Assembly (NCBI GenBank): GCA_048941605.1
Contig: JBHLNL010000001.1
Location: 4,658 to 68,657 of the forward strand
Length of the DNA stretch: 64,000 bases
Source: Loki-b32 sp048941605
GTDB lineage: Archaea > Asgardarchaeota > Lokiarchaeia > Sigyniarchaeales > SOKP01
Direction of reading: 5' to 3'
Within the stretch, counting starts at the first letter, position 1; each line of letters begins with the position of its first letter. Positions 25,747-35,021 of this stretch are shown piece by piece. The notes beneath the pieces are model-generated. The model saw nothing but the letters and a program-made list of their open reading frames with translations. It was not told where the DNA came from and did no database searches. The translations under genes and the position numbers were made by a program.

Positions 25747-27960
25747 TTAACCTTGAAGTTCAATGTCTTTATGTTGCATTTCTAAGAGCTGTTTATATTT
25801 CCCGTTTAAAGCAATCAAATGGTCATGATCCCCTTGTTCGATTATTCCTTTCTTATCAGCATTTAGCACAATTATAAAATCAGCATTTTTAATTGTGGAT
25901 AGGCGATGAGCAATAATAATTGTTGTACGACCTTCACGAGCTTTATTTAAAGCATCCTGAATTAGTGTTTCAGTATAAGGATCAACTGAAGAAGTTGCTT
26001 CATCTAAAATTAAGATTTTTGGATCTGTTATCAAAGCACGAGCAAAAGCAATCAACTGTCTTTGTCCAATTGAAATATTACTACCATTCTCTTTTAATTT
26101 TGTATCATATTTCTTATGCAATGTATTGATAAAATTGTGAAGTCCCAAGAATTTAGATACTTGAATCATCTTTTCTTCGAGTTGGGGAGTATATTTATCA
26201 AAAGCATATAGAAGATTTTCGCGAATAGTTCCTGTAAAAAGAAATGCATCTTGGGGTACAATCCCAATTAATTCTCTCAAATCTTTTTTACTAACCTTTC
26301 GTATATCAACTCCATCAATAAGTATCTTTCCTTTGTTAATATCATAGAATCGGGCAATTAATTTAATTAAAGTAGTTTTTCCTGCTCCTGTTTCTCCTAC
26401 AATTGCTAGTGTTGTACCTGGAGAGATTTTTAGAGATAGGTCTTTCACTACAAAACCCTTAGATCTTTCATGTTGAATCAATATTCTTTGTTCATTAATG
26501 GCATCTTTAACAATTTTTGGTAGATTATCATTTATCTCAGGAGGAATAGATGTATTTGCAAGCAAATGCAAAATAAATTGAGGTGATGTTTGTCCCATAT
26601 CCCCACTTATCATGCCACCTCCATTTCCTCCCATTCCACTGCTCTGTTGAAACCCTGTTTTAGATTGAAGAGATCTCTCTAAAACTTTGACCATTTTTCT
26701 TACAGTTTCTGGAGAGATTTCAGTTAATGTAGAATGCTCAATTGATGATTTATCTTTAACCATTTTTTTTGTACTATCGTTATTAAAAGAATATCCAAAG
26801 CTAATATTATCAAATTCTATTGCACCATTTATTTGATTAAATATTTCTGGATTAACTAGATCAGGGATTTCAACTTCTTCTTCTAATAAAGAATAGATTC
26901 GATCACTCGCTGCCATTGCAGATTCAATTATTTGTTGAATTTGCATTAAGGACATAAAAGGGCGGAAAAATTGACCCAAAATTGTGATAAAAGCACTAAG
27001 AACTCCTACTGTTACTGTAAAACCAAAAATTGAAATATTCCCCATCAATACAAATCCTCCTGCCAATAAAATACATGCTGTAAGGATAGTAGTAGAAAGA
27101 GTGATTAAGGGAAATATTGTTGCCATATATTTTCGGATTTTAACCATGACTTTATAATTAGCAGTATTAGCTTGATCAAATTCAAAAGAAGCTCGCTTTT
27201 CTTGCCCATATGCTTGAACTACTTTAGCACCCTCAATATTCTCTTGTATTGAAGAGGTTACTTTCCCTATTGTTTTTCTTGACTGCTTGAATAATTTAAT
27301 GGCAACTTTTTTGAAAAAATGTGTTATAATAAAAAAAATTGGGAAAATAATTAAGCTAATTAAAGCTAAAAATGGATTAAGCAAAAATATAAAAACTATA
27401 GTAAGTCCAATCGATACTGCGCTAGTTATTATTTGTACAAATTGACCTCCTACTAATTGATTAAGTAATGTAACGTCATTAGTCATAATAGAGATTACCT
27501 CTCCAGAGGATTTTTGATCAAAGTATCTTAAGGACATATCTTGCATTTTTTTAAAAAGATCATTTCTTATTTGGAAAGTTATTTTTTGAGATATCTTTCC
27601 CATCCCATACTGAGCCAAATAACTAGTTACCGCCATTATTATAATTAAAGAAAGATACAATGAACTCATTAGAATAATATAGTACGCATTTTTCATAACA
27701 ATACCTCTATCAATGATATCAGCAGATAAAATAGGAGTGAAAGCTGAAATGATCGTACCTATTAAAAGAAAGATAAAATAGATGAAGAATTTCAATTGCA
27801 TTGGCTTTAAATATTTTATTAACCATTTCCATAATACTTTTCTTGGATAAGCTAATGGTGATTTATCTCCTTCTAACATGAATCTTTGACGAGTACTTGC
27901 ACTAGGTTTTATAATTTCCTGTTCTTCTTCGTATTCATCTTTTTGTCCACTTTTACTAAT
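25747..27960 (-). CDS. ABC exporter half-transporter with a domain inserted in its ATPase (canonical Walker B)
   Basis: 737 residues from an ATT at 27960; an ATG at 27879 gives 710. The upstream extension ISKSGQKDEYEEEQEII stays open back to a TAG directly before the ATT, which is 16 bases after the partner gene's stop and has GGGAGCTGAT just upstream. Six membrane helices are followed by a nucleotide-binding domain with Walker A GETGAGKTT and Walker B ILILDEATSSVD. The signature is degenerate (ISIGQRQ, not LSGGQ). About 105 residues are inserted between the A-loop (FGYSF) and Walker A, including a Met/Gly-rich stretch (SGMGGNGGGMISGDMG). With the next gene it forms a heterodimeric type IV exporter. 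Confidence 0.88.
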   Translation of the reverse strand: MSKSGQKDEYEEEQEIIKPSASTRQRFMLEGDKSPLAYPRKVLWKWLIKYLKPMQLKFFIYFIFLLIGTIISAFTPILSADIIDRGIVMKNAYYIILMSSLYLSLIIIMAVTSYLAQYGMGKISQKITFQIRNDLFKKMQDMSLRYFDQKSSGEVISIMTNDVTLLNQLVGGQFVQIITSAVSIGLTIVFIFLLNPFLALISLIIFPIFFIITHFFKKVAIKLFKQSRKTIGKVTSSIQENIEGAKVVQAYGQEKRASFEFDQANTANYKVMVKIRKYMATIFPLITLSTTILTACILLAGGFVLMGNISIFGFTVTVGVLSAFITILGQFFRPFMSLMQIQQIIESAMAASDRIYSLLEEEVEIPDLVNPEIFNQINGAIEFDNISFGYSFNNDSTKKMVKDKSSIEHSTLTEISPETVRKMVKVLERSLQSKTGFQQSSGMGGNGGGMISGDMGQTSPQFILHLLANTSIPPEINDNLPKIVKDAINEQRILIQHERSKGFVVKDLSLKISPGTTLAIVGETGAGKTTLIKLIARFYDINKGKILIDGVDIRKVSKKDLRELIGIVPQDAFLFTGTIRENLLYAFDKYTPQLEEKMIQVSKFLGLHNFINTLHKKYDTKLKENGSNISIGQRQLIAFARALITDPKILILDEATSSVDPYTETLIQDALNKAREGRTTIIIAHRLSTIKNADFIIVLNADKKGIIEQGDHDHLIALNGKYKQLLEMQHKDIELQG

Positions 27961-27976
27961 CTAAATCAGCTCCCAA

Positions 27977-29743
27977 TTATATTTCTTCTCCAATTTTAAT
28001 CTTTGATTTTTGTTTTTGATATAAAGTTTCATATATTTGTTTATACAAAACATTTGAATTAATCAATTCATCATGAGTTCCATAACCTACAACTCTACCC
28101 CTATCTAAAATTAAAATACCATCTGCTCCTCTAATTGTAGAAATTCTTTGAGTAATAATAATAGAAGTTATCCCTTTCATTATTCTTGCTAAGGCTTGTT
28201 GGATATTATATTCAGTCTCCACATCAACTGAACTAGTACTATCATCAAGAATCAATATTTTAGGTCTTATTAAAAGAGCCCTTGCTATAGATAAACGCTG
28301 TTTTTGTCCTCCTGATAAACGTGTTCCTCTTTCTCCTACGATTGTATCATATCCTTTTGGTAATTGAATAATAAAGTCGTGTAAATCAGCAATTTTTGCT
28401 ACTTCAATTACTTCATCTTTTGAAGCATCTTCTTTTCCATACGCGATATTTTCAGCAATAGTTTTATTGAAAAGAAAAGTTTCTTGTGAGACAATACCAA
28501 TATTTTTACGTAGATCTTTAATCAAAAATTTTTTAATATCCTGTTGGTCAATTCTAATTTTTCCTTCATTTGCGTCGTAAAAACGGGGAATTAAACTAAT
28601 AATTGTAGATTTTCCTGATCCTGTCGTCCCTAAAATTGCTAACTTTCTTCCTGCAGGAATTTTAAATGATACATTTTTTAAAATTTTATGATCTGAAGTG
28701 TACCCAAATGATACATTCTCGAATTCAATATCTCCTTTTATGGTAGAAATGTGAATAGCATCAGGATAATCTATTATATCAGGATTAGATTCTAATACAT
28801 CTCTCACACGAGTGAGTGCTGCATCTGCTTGGATGTATGCTAGCATGATTTGACCTAATGCCATTAAGGGAAATCCAAGAGCAGCTACATAAGAAATTAA
28901 AGTAATAATTGTGTCTAAATTTGTTGTCCCATTAATGAACCTGATACCTCCTATGAATAATGTAAAAATTGTCATAATACCTATGATTACATAAATGGAA
29001 GGCATATAATACGAATTATACTTTACAGAATCGACACTAGCTTGATAAAATCTTTCATTATTTTTTTTAAATTTTTGAAGCTCTTTATTTTGAGTACTAA
29101 ATATTCGTACAACTTGAGCACCAACAATATTCTCTCTTATTGAAGTAGTTAAATCACCAAAACTTTCTCTTGTTTCCAAGAAGATTGGTTTTAATTTCTT
29201 GGCAATATAATATGATAAGATTAATGAAATTAGAATAACTAATACCAAGATAATTGATAAATCAAAACTAAAAGCAAAAAAACCAATAATTACACCACTA
29301 ATTTGTAGAATTGATTGTAAACCTAATACTAAACCCATACCGAATATTTGTTGAGTTTCTTCGATATCACTTGTAGCTCGAGAAATTAATTGACCTGTTT
29401 CTGTCTTATCGAAATATGAAAATGATTGACGGTAAATTGCATTACTAATATCATCACGTAAGTAATAAATTGCTCTGGATGAAACTTCAGCACCTTGAAT
29501 TCGAGCTATTCTGTTGAAAAAATAAGTTAGAGATGCAAACAATACAACCATCGAAAAATAAAAAAAGAACATGAAAATATTAAAGTTTATCAGAACATTC
29601 GGGTCTAATACCCCAACCATTCTACCTATAAAAATGGGAGTAATAGTGTAAAAAATTGTTGAAATTAATAAAAATATAAATTCTAAAATGAACTCTCTCT
29701 TCGATTTTAACCAATACCTAAAAATCATGCGAGCAGAATTCAT
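27977..29743 (-). CDS. ABC exporter half-transporter, degenerate-site partner
   Basis: 588 residues: six membrane helices (about 20-300) and an ATPase domain with Walker A LGTTGSGKST, signature LSGGQKQR and Walker B LILDDSTSSVD. The catalytic glutamate after Walker B is Asp, as in TM287/BmrC-type subunits. Its partner at 25747-27960 keeps Glu but has a degenerate signature. The two defects fall in the same composite ATP site of a heterodimer, the known asymmetric arrangement. The likely role is efflux of lipophilic compounds or lipids. Confidence 0.9.
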   Translation of the reverse strand: MNSARMIFRYWLKSKREFILEFIFLLISTIFYTITPIFIGRMVGVLDPNVLINFNIFMFFFYFSMVVLFASLTYFFNRIARIQGAEVSSRAIYYLRDDISNAIYRQSFSYFDKTETGQLISRATSDIEETQQIFGMGLVLGLQSILQISGVIIGFFAFSFDLSIILVLVILISLILSYYIAKKLKPIFLETRESFGDLTTSIRENIVGAQVVRIFSTQNKELQKFKKNNERFYQASVDSVKYNSYYMPSIYVIIGIMTIFTLFIGGIRFINGTTNLDTIITLISYVAALGFPLMALGQIMLAYIQADAALTRVRDVLESNPDIIDYPDAIHISTIKGDIEFENVSFGYTSDHKILKNVSFKIPAGRKLAILGTTGSGKSTIISLIPRFYDANEGKIRIDQQDIKKFLIKDLRKNIGIVSQETFLFNKTIAENIAYGKEDASKDEVIEVAKIADLHDFIIQLPKGYDTIVGERGTRLSGGQKQRLSIARALLIRPKILILDDSTSSVDVETEYNIQQALARIMKGITSIIITQRISTIRGADGILILDRGRVVGYGTHDELINSNVLYKQIYETLYQKQKSKIKIGEEI

Positions 29744-29861
29744 TAATCAACTAACTTTTTTCGTTACATTCTCATTTTTATATTTTTGAGTTTATAGAAA
29801 AGAATTCAAATAAACTTTAAATTTATATTTTAGATAATTAAAGAAAAAATTTATAATCAAC

Positions 29862-30650
29862 TTATTGACTTATTTCCATCTTATTGAATGATCGGGCTCC
29901 AATTAGTATCAATACTGCTCCAAAACCACCAGAAATCAATAGATCAAGCCAAAATGGAAAGTAGGATACCCCCAATAAAACAAAGCGAAATAAATCTACA
30001 CTATAAGTAAAAGGATTAAACATAGTAATCTGTGTTGGAAGAGGAATTAAAGCACCCGAAAGCCACATCATCGGCATTACTATAAACGTCTGAATTAATC
30101 CAAAAGATTGCATATCCCGTAAACGTGTACTAATTGTTAACCCTATCCCCACTATTCCTAAACTTGCTAAAAATGCTATGGGTATTATTAAAATTACACG
30201 CCAAATAAGATTGAGATCAGCACCAAAATAACCTATTGCAGTACTTAATCCGACGATTATAAGGACTTGTAACATTGTTTGTAAGGCTACACCAACAGTT
30301 CTTCCAAGCATGAGTGTTCTACGACTCACGGGAGCTACCAATAACTCCTTCATAAACCCAAACATTTTATCTCTGAATATCGCCATTCCACCAAATATAC
30401 CTGTAAATAAAATAACCATTGCCGCAATTCCTGATCCTGCGAAGGCTCTGGGGTCTACATTTACTCCCTGAATAATTGGATTGAATGATAAACCAATTCC
30501 AATACCAAATACAAATAAAAAAAGTAAACCTTGTACTAGTGATGATATTACCCTTGATTTGTTTCTCCAAAAACTCAATAACTCTCTTTTCGCTAATATC
30601 CATACTGCGTTGTAATTCACTTTTGATTTTTCAATATTTAAATCAGACAT
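29862..30650 (-). CDS. ABC-2 type permease (DrrB-like)
   Basis: 262 residues with six hydrophobic segments. KRELLSFWRNKSRVISSLVQ at the start and KELLVAPVSRRTLMLGRTVG before helix three are the standard ABC-2 membrane-protein motifs, with LIPLPTQITMFNPFTYSVDLFRF near the end. It lies six bases after the ATPase gene, forming a two-gene efflux system. Substrate unknown. Confidence 0.9.
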   Translation of the reverse strand: MSDLNIEKSKVNYNAVWILAKRELLSFWRNKSRVISSLVQGLLFLFVFGIGIGLSFNPIIQGVNVDPRAFAGSGIAAMVILFTGIFGGMAIFRDKMFGFMKELLVAPVSRRTLMLGRTVGVALQTMLQVLIIVGLSTAIGYFGADLNLIWRVILIIPIAFLASLGIVGIGLTISTRLRDMQSFGLIQTFIVMPMMWLSGALIPLPTQITMFNPFTYSVDLFRFVLLGVSYFPFWLDLLISGGFGAVLILIGARSFNKMEISQ

Positions 30651-30656
30651 CCTTTA

Positions 30657-31982
30657 TCACTTCCTTAATTGCCTCATTTGAATCATTTTTTTTATATTCT
30701 TAGTTTGGTTTGAAGTTTCCTCTCGAATTGTTGTCCCTACAAAATGTAAAAACACATCTTCTAAAGTAGGTTCATGCATGTTTACAGTTTTTATCTTAAG
30801 TCCATTTTCATTGATTATTTGAATGATCATTGATAACTGTTGTCCCCCCCTCTCGCATGAAATTGAGATAGAAGGTTCTAAATCTTCCTCTTTTTCTTCT
30901 AAATCTCCTCTGTTAATTTTAATTATTTCTTGCTTTATATTATCCGGAACTTCTTCTAAGAGTTTATCATCAAACATGTTAGCAATTTTTTTCTTCATTG
31001 CTATTGGTGCATTTAGAAACATTCCAGTTGTCATTGGCATTCTTTTCCAAGCCTCTATCAATTTTTTAGGATCTGATAATGTTTCTCGTATTCGTGCTTG
31101 TACCATTGCAGGATCAATGTTAGGCATACCTTTAGGTAATTGTATATTAGACATTATGTCTTTTTGTAATTCAGCTGAACCAATTGTAACATTTCTTACT
31201 CCTGGAATCTCCTTGATTTGATTTATCATCATCGGAATTTTAAACCTTTCATCAAGATCTTCAAATTGAATATCAATAACATCCCCTGATAATTGTTTTT
31301 TAAGGTTTTCCGATGTATCCATAGCAATTATCTCACCATGGTCCATGATGCATATTCTATCAGCAAGCTCATCTGCCTCATCCATATAATGAGTAGTGAT
31401 AAGAATTGTTATCTTTGAGTCACTTTTATTCAACTCTTTTATCTTGTCCCATATTTTTCTACGCGTTTGAGGATCTAATCCCAAGGTAGGTTCATCTAAA
31501 AAAAGAACTTTAGGCTCATGGAGTAAACCTCTAGCAATTTCTAATCGTCTTTTCATCCCACCAGAATAATTCTTTACAAAAGTAAACGCTCTATCATCAA
31601 GATCCACTATTTTTAGAACTTCTTTTATTTTCTCTTGCCTCTCCTTTTTTGGCATCCCATAAAGAATTGCGTGTAATTCTAAATTTTCCCATGCTTTCAT
31701 CTCCCCATCCAATGATGGTTCTTGAAAAACTATACCAATACTTTTTCTAACTTTTTCAGGATCTTTATTAACGTCGTAATTATTCACGAAGGCATTCCCT
31801 TTTGTAGAGGATAATAATGTTGCCAAGATACTTATGGTTGTAGTTTTCCCAGCGCCATTAGGACCTAATAAAGCAAAAATCTCGCCTTTCTTAATGTTAA
31901 AACTAATATCATCTACAGCTAAAACATTCCCTTCTTCATAGATCTTTGTTAAATTCTTTACTTCTATTATATTTTGAGTCAT
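30657..31982 (-). CDS. ABC-2 transporter ATPase (DrrA-like) with an inserted domain
   Basis: 441 residues against about 320 for the family. Walker A LGPNGAGKTTT, signature NYSGGMKRR, Walker B VLFLDEPTLGLD and H-loop TTHYMDEADE are intact. The C-terminal DrrA-type region (PGVRNVTIG ... MHEPTLEDVFLHFVG) is split by about 100 extra residues (roughly 273-375) rich in Met and helix-forming residues (LPKGMPNIDPAMVQARIRE, RMPMTTGMF, DDKLLEEVPDN). The insert may sense substrate or bind a partner; that is inference. It pairs with the permease at 29862-30650. Confidence 0.9.
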   Translation of the reverse strand: MTQNIIEVKNLTKIYEEGNVLAVDDISFNIKKGEIFALLGPNGAGKTTTISILATLLSSTKGNAFVNNYDVNKDPEKVRKSIGIVFQEPSLDGEMKAWENLELHAILYGMPKKERQEKIKEVLKIVDLDDRAFTFVKNYSGGMKRRLEIARGLLHEPKVLFLDEPTLGLDPQTRRKIWDKIKELNKSDSKITILITTHYMDEADELADRICIMDHGEIIAMDTSENLKKQLSGDVIDIQFEDLDERFKIPMMINQIKEIPGVRNVTIGSAELQKDIMSNIQLPKGMPNIDPAMVQARIRETLSDPKKLIEAWKRMPMTTGMFLNAPIAMKKKIANMFDDKLLEEVPDNIKQEIIKINRGDLEEKEEDLEPSISISCERGGQQLSMIIQIINENGLKIKTVNMHEPTLEDVFLHFVGTTIREETSNQTKNIKKMIQMRQLRK

Positions 31983-32067
31983 ATTCTTTCATAGGTTAAT
32001 TTTTTATTACAAAAATACTTTTCTAAAAACATTTTTTACTCCTTTATCATTTTAAAAAAAAAAAAGT

Positions 32068-33045
32068 TTATTTTTTTCTTATTTTATTTCTTCTTCTTTT
32101 CCAAAATACTAAATAAACACATAATCCCCCAAAACATAATGCTAATATAATGAGAATCATATAAAAAATCCAATCTGAATTTGTGCTTACAATTTGGTAG
32201 ATTATATTGTTATCAACATCTTTCACTATGAATAATGATAGTGTTCCTTCCCTGCCATAAGCAATTTCTACAGTGTAATTTGTTACACCAATCCGATTTA
32301 TTATAAGAACATCGTCATTGACAGTTGCATTTTGACAATTAAGTGTAGTTATGAAATCTTCTAAATAAGAAGCAGAGGGCATACCTACAGCAAACCCGTT
32401 GAAAATAAAAAGCCATAGAAAATCATCTGAATCTAAAATAGGAAAAATATATCCTTCAAACTGAATTATTGGATTGCTATTAAGCCTAGTGGATAAGTTA
32501 TTATAATCATTTAAAATATCATCTATATCTGTAGGATTTTGGAATATTAAAAGTGGTTCATTAGCATTACTTGGATTCTCTTCAAAAGCACTAACTGTAA
32601 AATTCCATACAGAACGTAGACCAATCCATAAGTTGTAACTATTCGTATAATTACTGTTTATGGTAGTTTCATTATATCCTTGAGTCTCCATTAGCATTAA
32701 TAATGGAATAATATCCTGGGATTCGAATAATGCTGGTAAAAATAGGGAAATAAATACATCGTATGTTTCCCATGAAACTGAATTCCATCCTTTAATTGTT
32801 GTTTTACTTTGAGCCCCCAATTCATCAGCATCTCCTTCAAACCAATCAATGGGTGTTGAAGATGAATTAACTGTGTTTTGCCAAGCTGTTTCATTATATT
32901 GATTTACAATTAGAATTTCAGTTCCTTTTGTTAACCCAATACCATAATTTACAGCAAACACAGAAAAAGCAAAATTAATTAACATTGTCCCTAAAATAAA
33001 TAATCCAATAATATATAATTTCAAAGTTTTCTTTTTTCTTAACAT
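32068..33045 (-). CDS. Membrane-anchored extracellular protein in the export cluster
   Basis: 325 residues. An N-terminal hydrophobic segment (about 9-31) and a C-terminal helix (about 292-314, with GGLCVYLVFWKRRRNK) flank about 260 extracellular residues rich in Asn, Thr and aromatic residues with many N-x-S/T sites. The text WFEGDADELGAQSKT and NLWIGLRSVWNFTVSA shows no known domain. Position between the two ABC-2 systems, 16 bases after a permease gene, suggests an accessory role in export or signalling. Confidence 0.62.
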   Translation of the reverse strand: MLRKKKTLKLYIIGLFILGTMLINFAFSVFAVNYGIGLTKGTEILIVNQYNETAWQNTVNSSSTPIDWFEGDADELGAQSKTTIKGWNSVSWETYDVFISLFLPALFESQDIIPLLMLMETQGYNETTINSNYTNSYNLWIGLRSVWNFTVSAFEENPSNANEPLLIFQNPTDIDDILNDYNNLSTRLNSNPIIQFEGYIFPILDSDDFLWLFIFNGFAVGMPSASYLEDFITTLNCQNATVNDDVLIINRIGVTNYTVEIAYGREGTLSLFIVKDVDNNIIYQIVSTNSDWIFYMILIILALCFGGLCVYLVFWKRRRNKIRKK

Positions 33046-33061
33046 TATTTATCACCTACTT

Positions 33062-33910
33062 TTATAATTGCCTCCTTTTGAATAAATATGCAGCAAGGAT
33101 GAAATAAACAATAATATATACAACTAATAATGTTATCCCCATTTCAACACTAGGTGTTATCCACTGACCGAATGTGAATCCTCCCATACCTCCCATACCA
33201 CTAATTGGAAGTTCAGCATATCTTGGATCTGGAAATGGATATTCAAGTATCCCAGTTATAAGTCTACCTAAATATGTAATTGAATATAAGGGCTCAATGT
33301 CTCCAGCAAACACGAAGGTAACGATCTGATCTGCAATGTTGAATCCGATAAGGAGAAGTAATATTGTAGATATGATTGTTAGATTTACACTTTTCATAAA
33401 TGAACTAAAAAGCGTTACAAAACTACTTAGTGCTATAACATATAATATCGCAATGCTATATGAATAGAAGAATCGAAGATTAATTGGTCCAGCATAGAAA
33501 AATAATCCTAATAACCCCAAAAAAAAGTAATAAACTGTTATAATTAAAACTACTAAAGCTAGATTTCCAAGATATTTTCCCAGGATTAATTTATATTTGT
33601 TAATTTTAGGAAAGACAATAAAACCGGTTTTTTTATCAAATTCAGAGCAAATTATTCCTGAAAAAAATAAGCATGCTGCTAATAAAGTAATGAATTCAAT
33701 AAACGTTAATCCATTGTTGAAAAATTCTGCTTGTGTGTTTGGAAGAAGATAATTTGGTAATAAAGCTTGAAGTAAAAAACTTTGAAGAAAAACTATAATT
33801 ATAGCAATTCCAAGAAAAAAATAAAATTTTTTCATCTGACTTTTCATTTCAAAAACAATTGTGGAAAGAATTGGTTTAATTCCGGTAGTCTTTTTGCTTT
33901 TAATTCGCAT
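33062..33910 (-). CDS. ABC-2 type permease
   Basis: 282 residues with about six membrane helices. It opens with KPILSTIVFEMKSQMKKFYFFLG and has CSEFDKKTGFIVFPKINKYKLILGKY, the ABC-2 coupling-helix pattern seen in NatB/CcmB-like permeases. An extracellular loop carries GMGGMGGFTFG, a Met/Gly-rich patch like that in the exporter at 25747-27960. It is 19 bases downstream of its ATPase gene. Confidence 0.85.
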   Translation of the reverse strand: MRIKSKKTTGIKPILSTIVFEMKSQMKKFYFFLGIAIIIVFLQSFLLQALLPNYLLPNTQAEFFNNGLTFIEFITLLAACLFFSGIICSEFDKKTGFIVFPKINKYKLILGKYLGNLALVVLIITVYYFFLGLLGLFFYAGPINLRFFYSYSIAILYVIALSSFVTLFSSFMKSVNLTIISTILLLLIGFNIADQIVTFVFAGDIEPLYSITYLGRLITGILEYPFPDPRYAELPISGMGGMGGFTFGQWITPSVEMGITLLVVYIIVYFILAAYLFKRRQL

Positions 33911-33929
33911 TTTTCTCTAACGCCCCAAA

Positions 33930-35006
33930 TTAATTCATTTTATTTTTTGAATTATTATCCTTCATCATTTCTAGATAAATTCTTTCTAATTGAGATGATC
34001 TTGGTTGAATATATGATATTATTGTAAAATCTGATTCGAATTCCTTGATCAAAATTTTTAAGATTTCTCCCTTCGATTCGTTAATCCCATCGTAGAAAAT
34101 TTTCAATCCTTGATGTCTGGGATCATATTTAATTGGAATCTTTGAAATTTTCGGATCTAAATTCTTTTCTAAATAGGGATTAAGTTTTTCAGTTAACCGA
34201 TCTAATAAGGGTTCTAATTCATTTAGGGGAATTGGATCAAGTAATACACAATTAAGTTCATTAGATTTTAAAGCTTTGGCTAGATTTTCTACAGTATCAA
34301 ACCCAATTATTGAACCTTGATTGATTAAAGCTATCTTATCACATACCTCAGAAATCTCATATAACATATGTGATGCGACAAATATAGTTTTTCCTAAAGA
34401 TTGAAGTTCTCGAATGTAGCTCCGGATTTCAATACGTGCTTGTGGATCTAAACCTGTTTGGGGTTCATCTAGTATGATGATATCAGGATCATGTAAAATA
34501 GCTTGAATTATCCCTAATTTCTGAGTCATTCCTTTAGAAAAGGTTTTAACTTTTTTCCATTTCCAATCTTTAAGCCTAAACAAAGTTAAAAGTTCATCTA
34601 TTCTACCATCAATCTTTTCTTTTGGATAATTCTGAAGGTTAGCAAAGTATCTTAATAATTGATTTGCTGTCATATCATAAAATGCGGGAATATCAATCAA
34701 GAAACCCATATTACTGATTGTCCTTGAAACTTTTTGCAAATCTTTTAATTCATCATGATTGGTATTGATTAGTATTCTACCTGATGTAGGTCTCAAAATT
34801 TTCGCAATCATTTTAATTGTTGTAGTTTTACCCGCTCCATTCGGTCCTACTAATCCAATAGTTTCCCCTCTATGAACAACGAGGTTTATATTATCTACAG
34901 CAGTTAAATTACCAAATTTTTTTGTTAAATTTTCTAATTTGATAACAACTTTAGACCTGTCAATAAATGGTTTTTCATGAATATCTGTTTCTTGAATATT
35001 TAACAT
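33930..35006 (-). CDS. ABC transporter ATPase (ABC-2 system)
   Basis: 358 residues. Walker A VGPNGAGKTTTIKM, signature TFSKGMTQKLG (SKGM in place of SGGQ, common in this subgroup), Walker B IIILDEPQTGLD and H-loop ASHMLYEISE. A C-terminal regulatory segment of about 120 residues ends ISYIQPRSSQLERIYLEMMK, the equivalent of the EDVF motif. It follows the PadR gene by 15 bases and precedes its permease. Confidence 0.9.
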   Translation of the reverse strand: MLNIQETDIHEKPFIDRSKVVIKLENLTKKFGNLTAVDNINLVVHRGETIGLVGPNGAGKTTTIKMIAKILRPTSGRILINTNHDELKDLQKVSRTISNMGFLIDIPAFYDMTANQLLRYFANLQNYPKEKIDGRIDELLTLFRLKDWKWKKVKTFSKGMTQKLGIIQAILHDPDIIILDEPQTGLDPQARIEIRSYIRELQSLGKTIFVASHMLYEISEVCDKIALINQGSIIGFDTVENLAKALKSNELNCVLLDPIPLNELEPLLDRLTEKLNPYLEKNLDPKISKIPIKYDPRHQGLKIFYDGINESKGEILKILIKEFESDFTIISYIQPRSSQLERIYLEMMKDNNSKNKMN

Positions 35007-35021
35007 TGTTTTTTCCTCTTC

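Noticed and set aside
30823..31221. Plus-strand open frame opposite the ABC ATPase
   Set aside because: It lies wholly within an intact ATPase gene on the other strand and shows no recognisable protein features.
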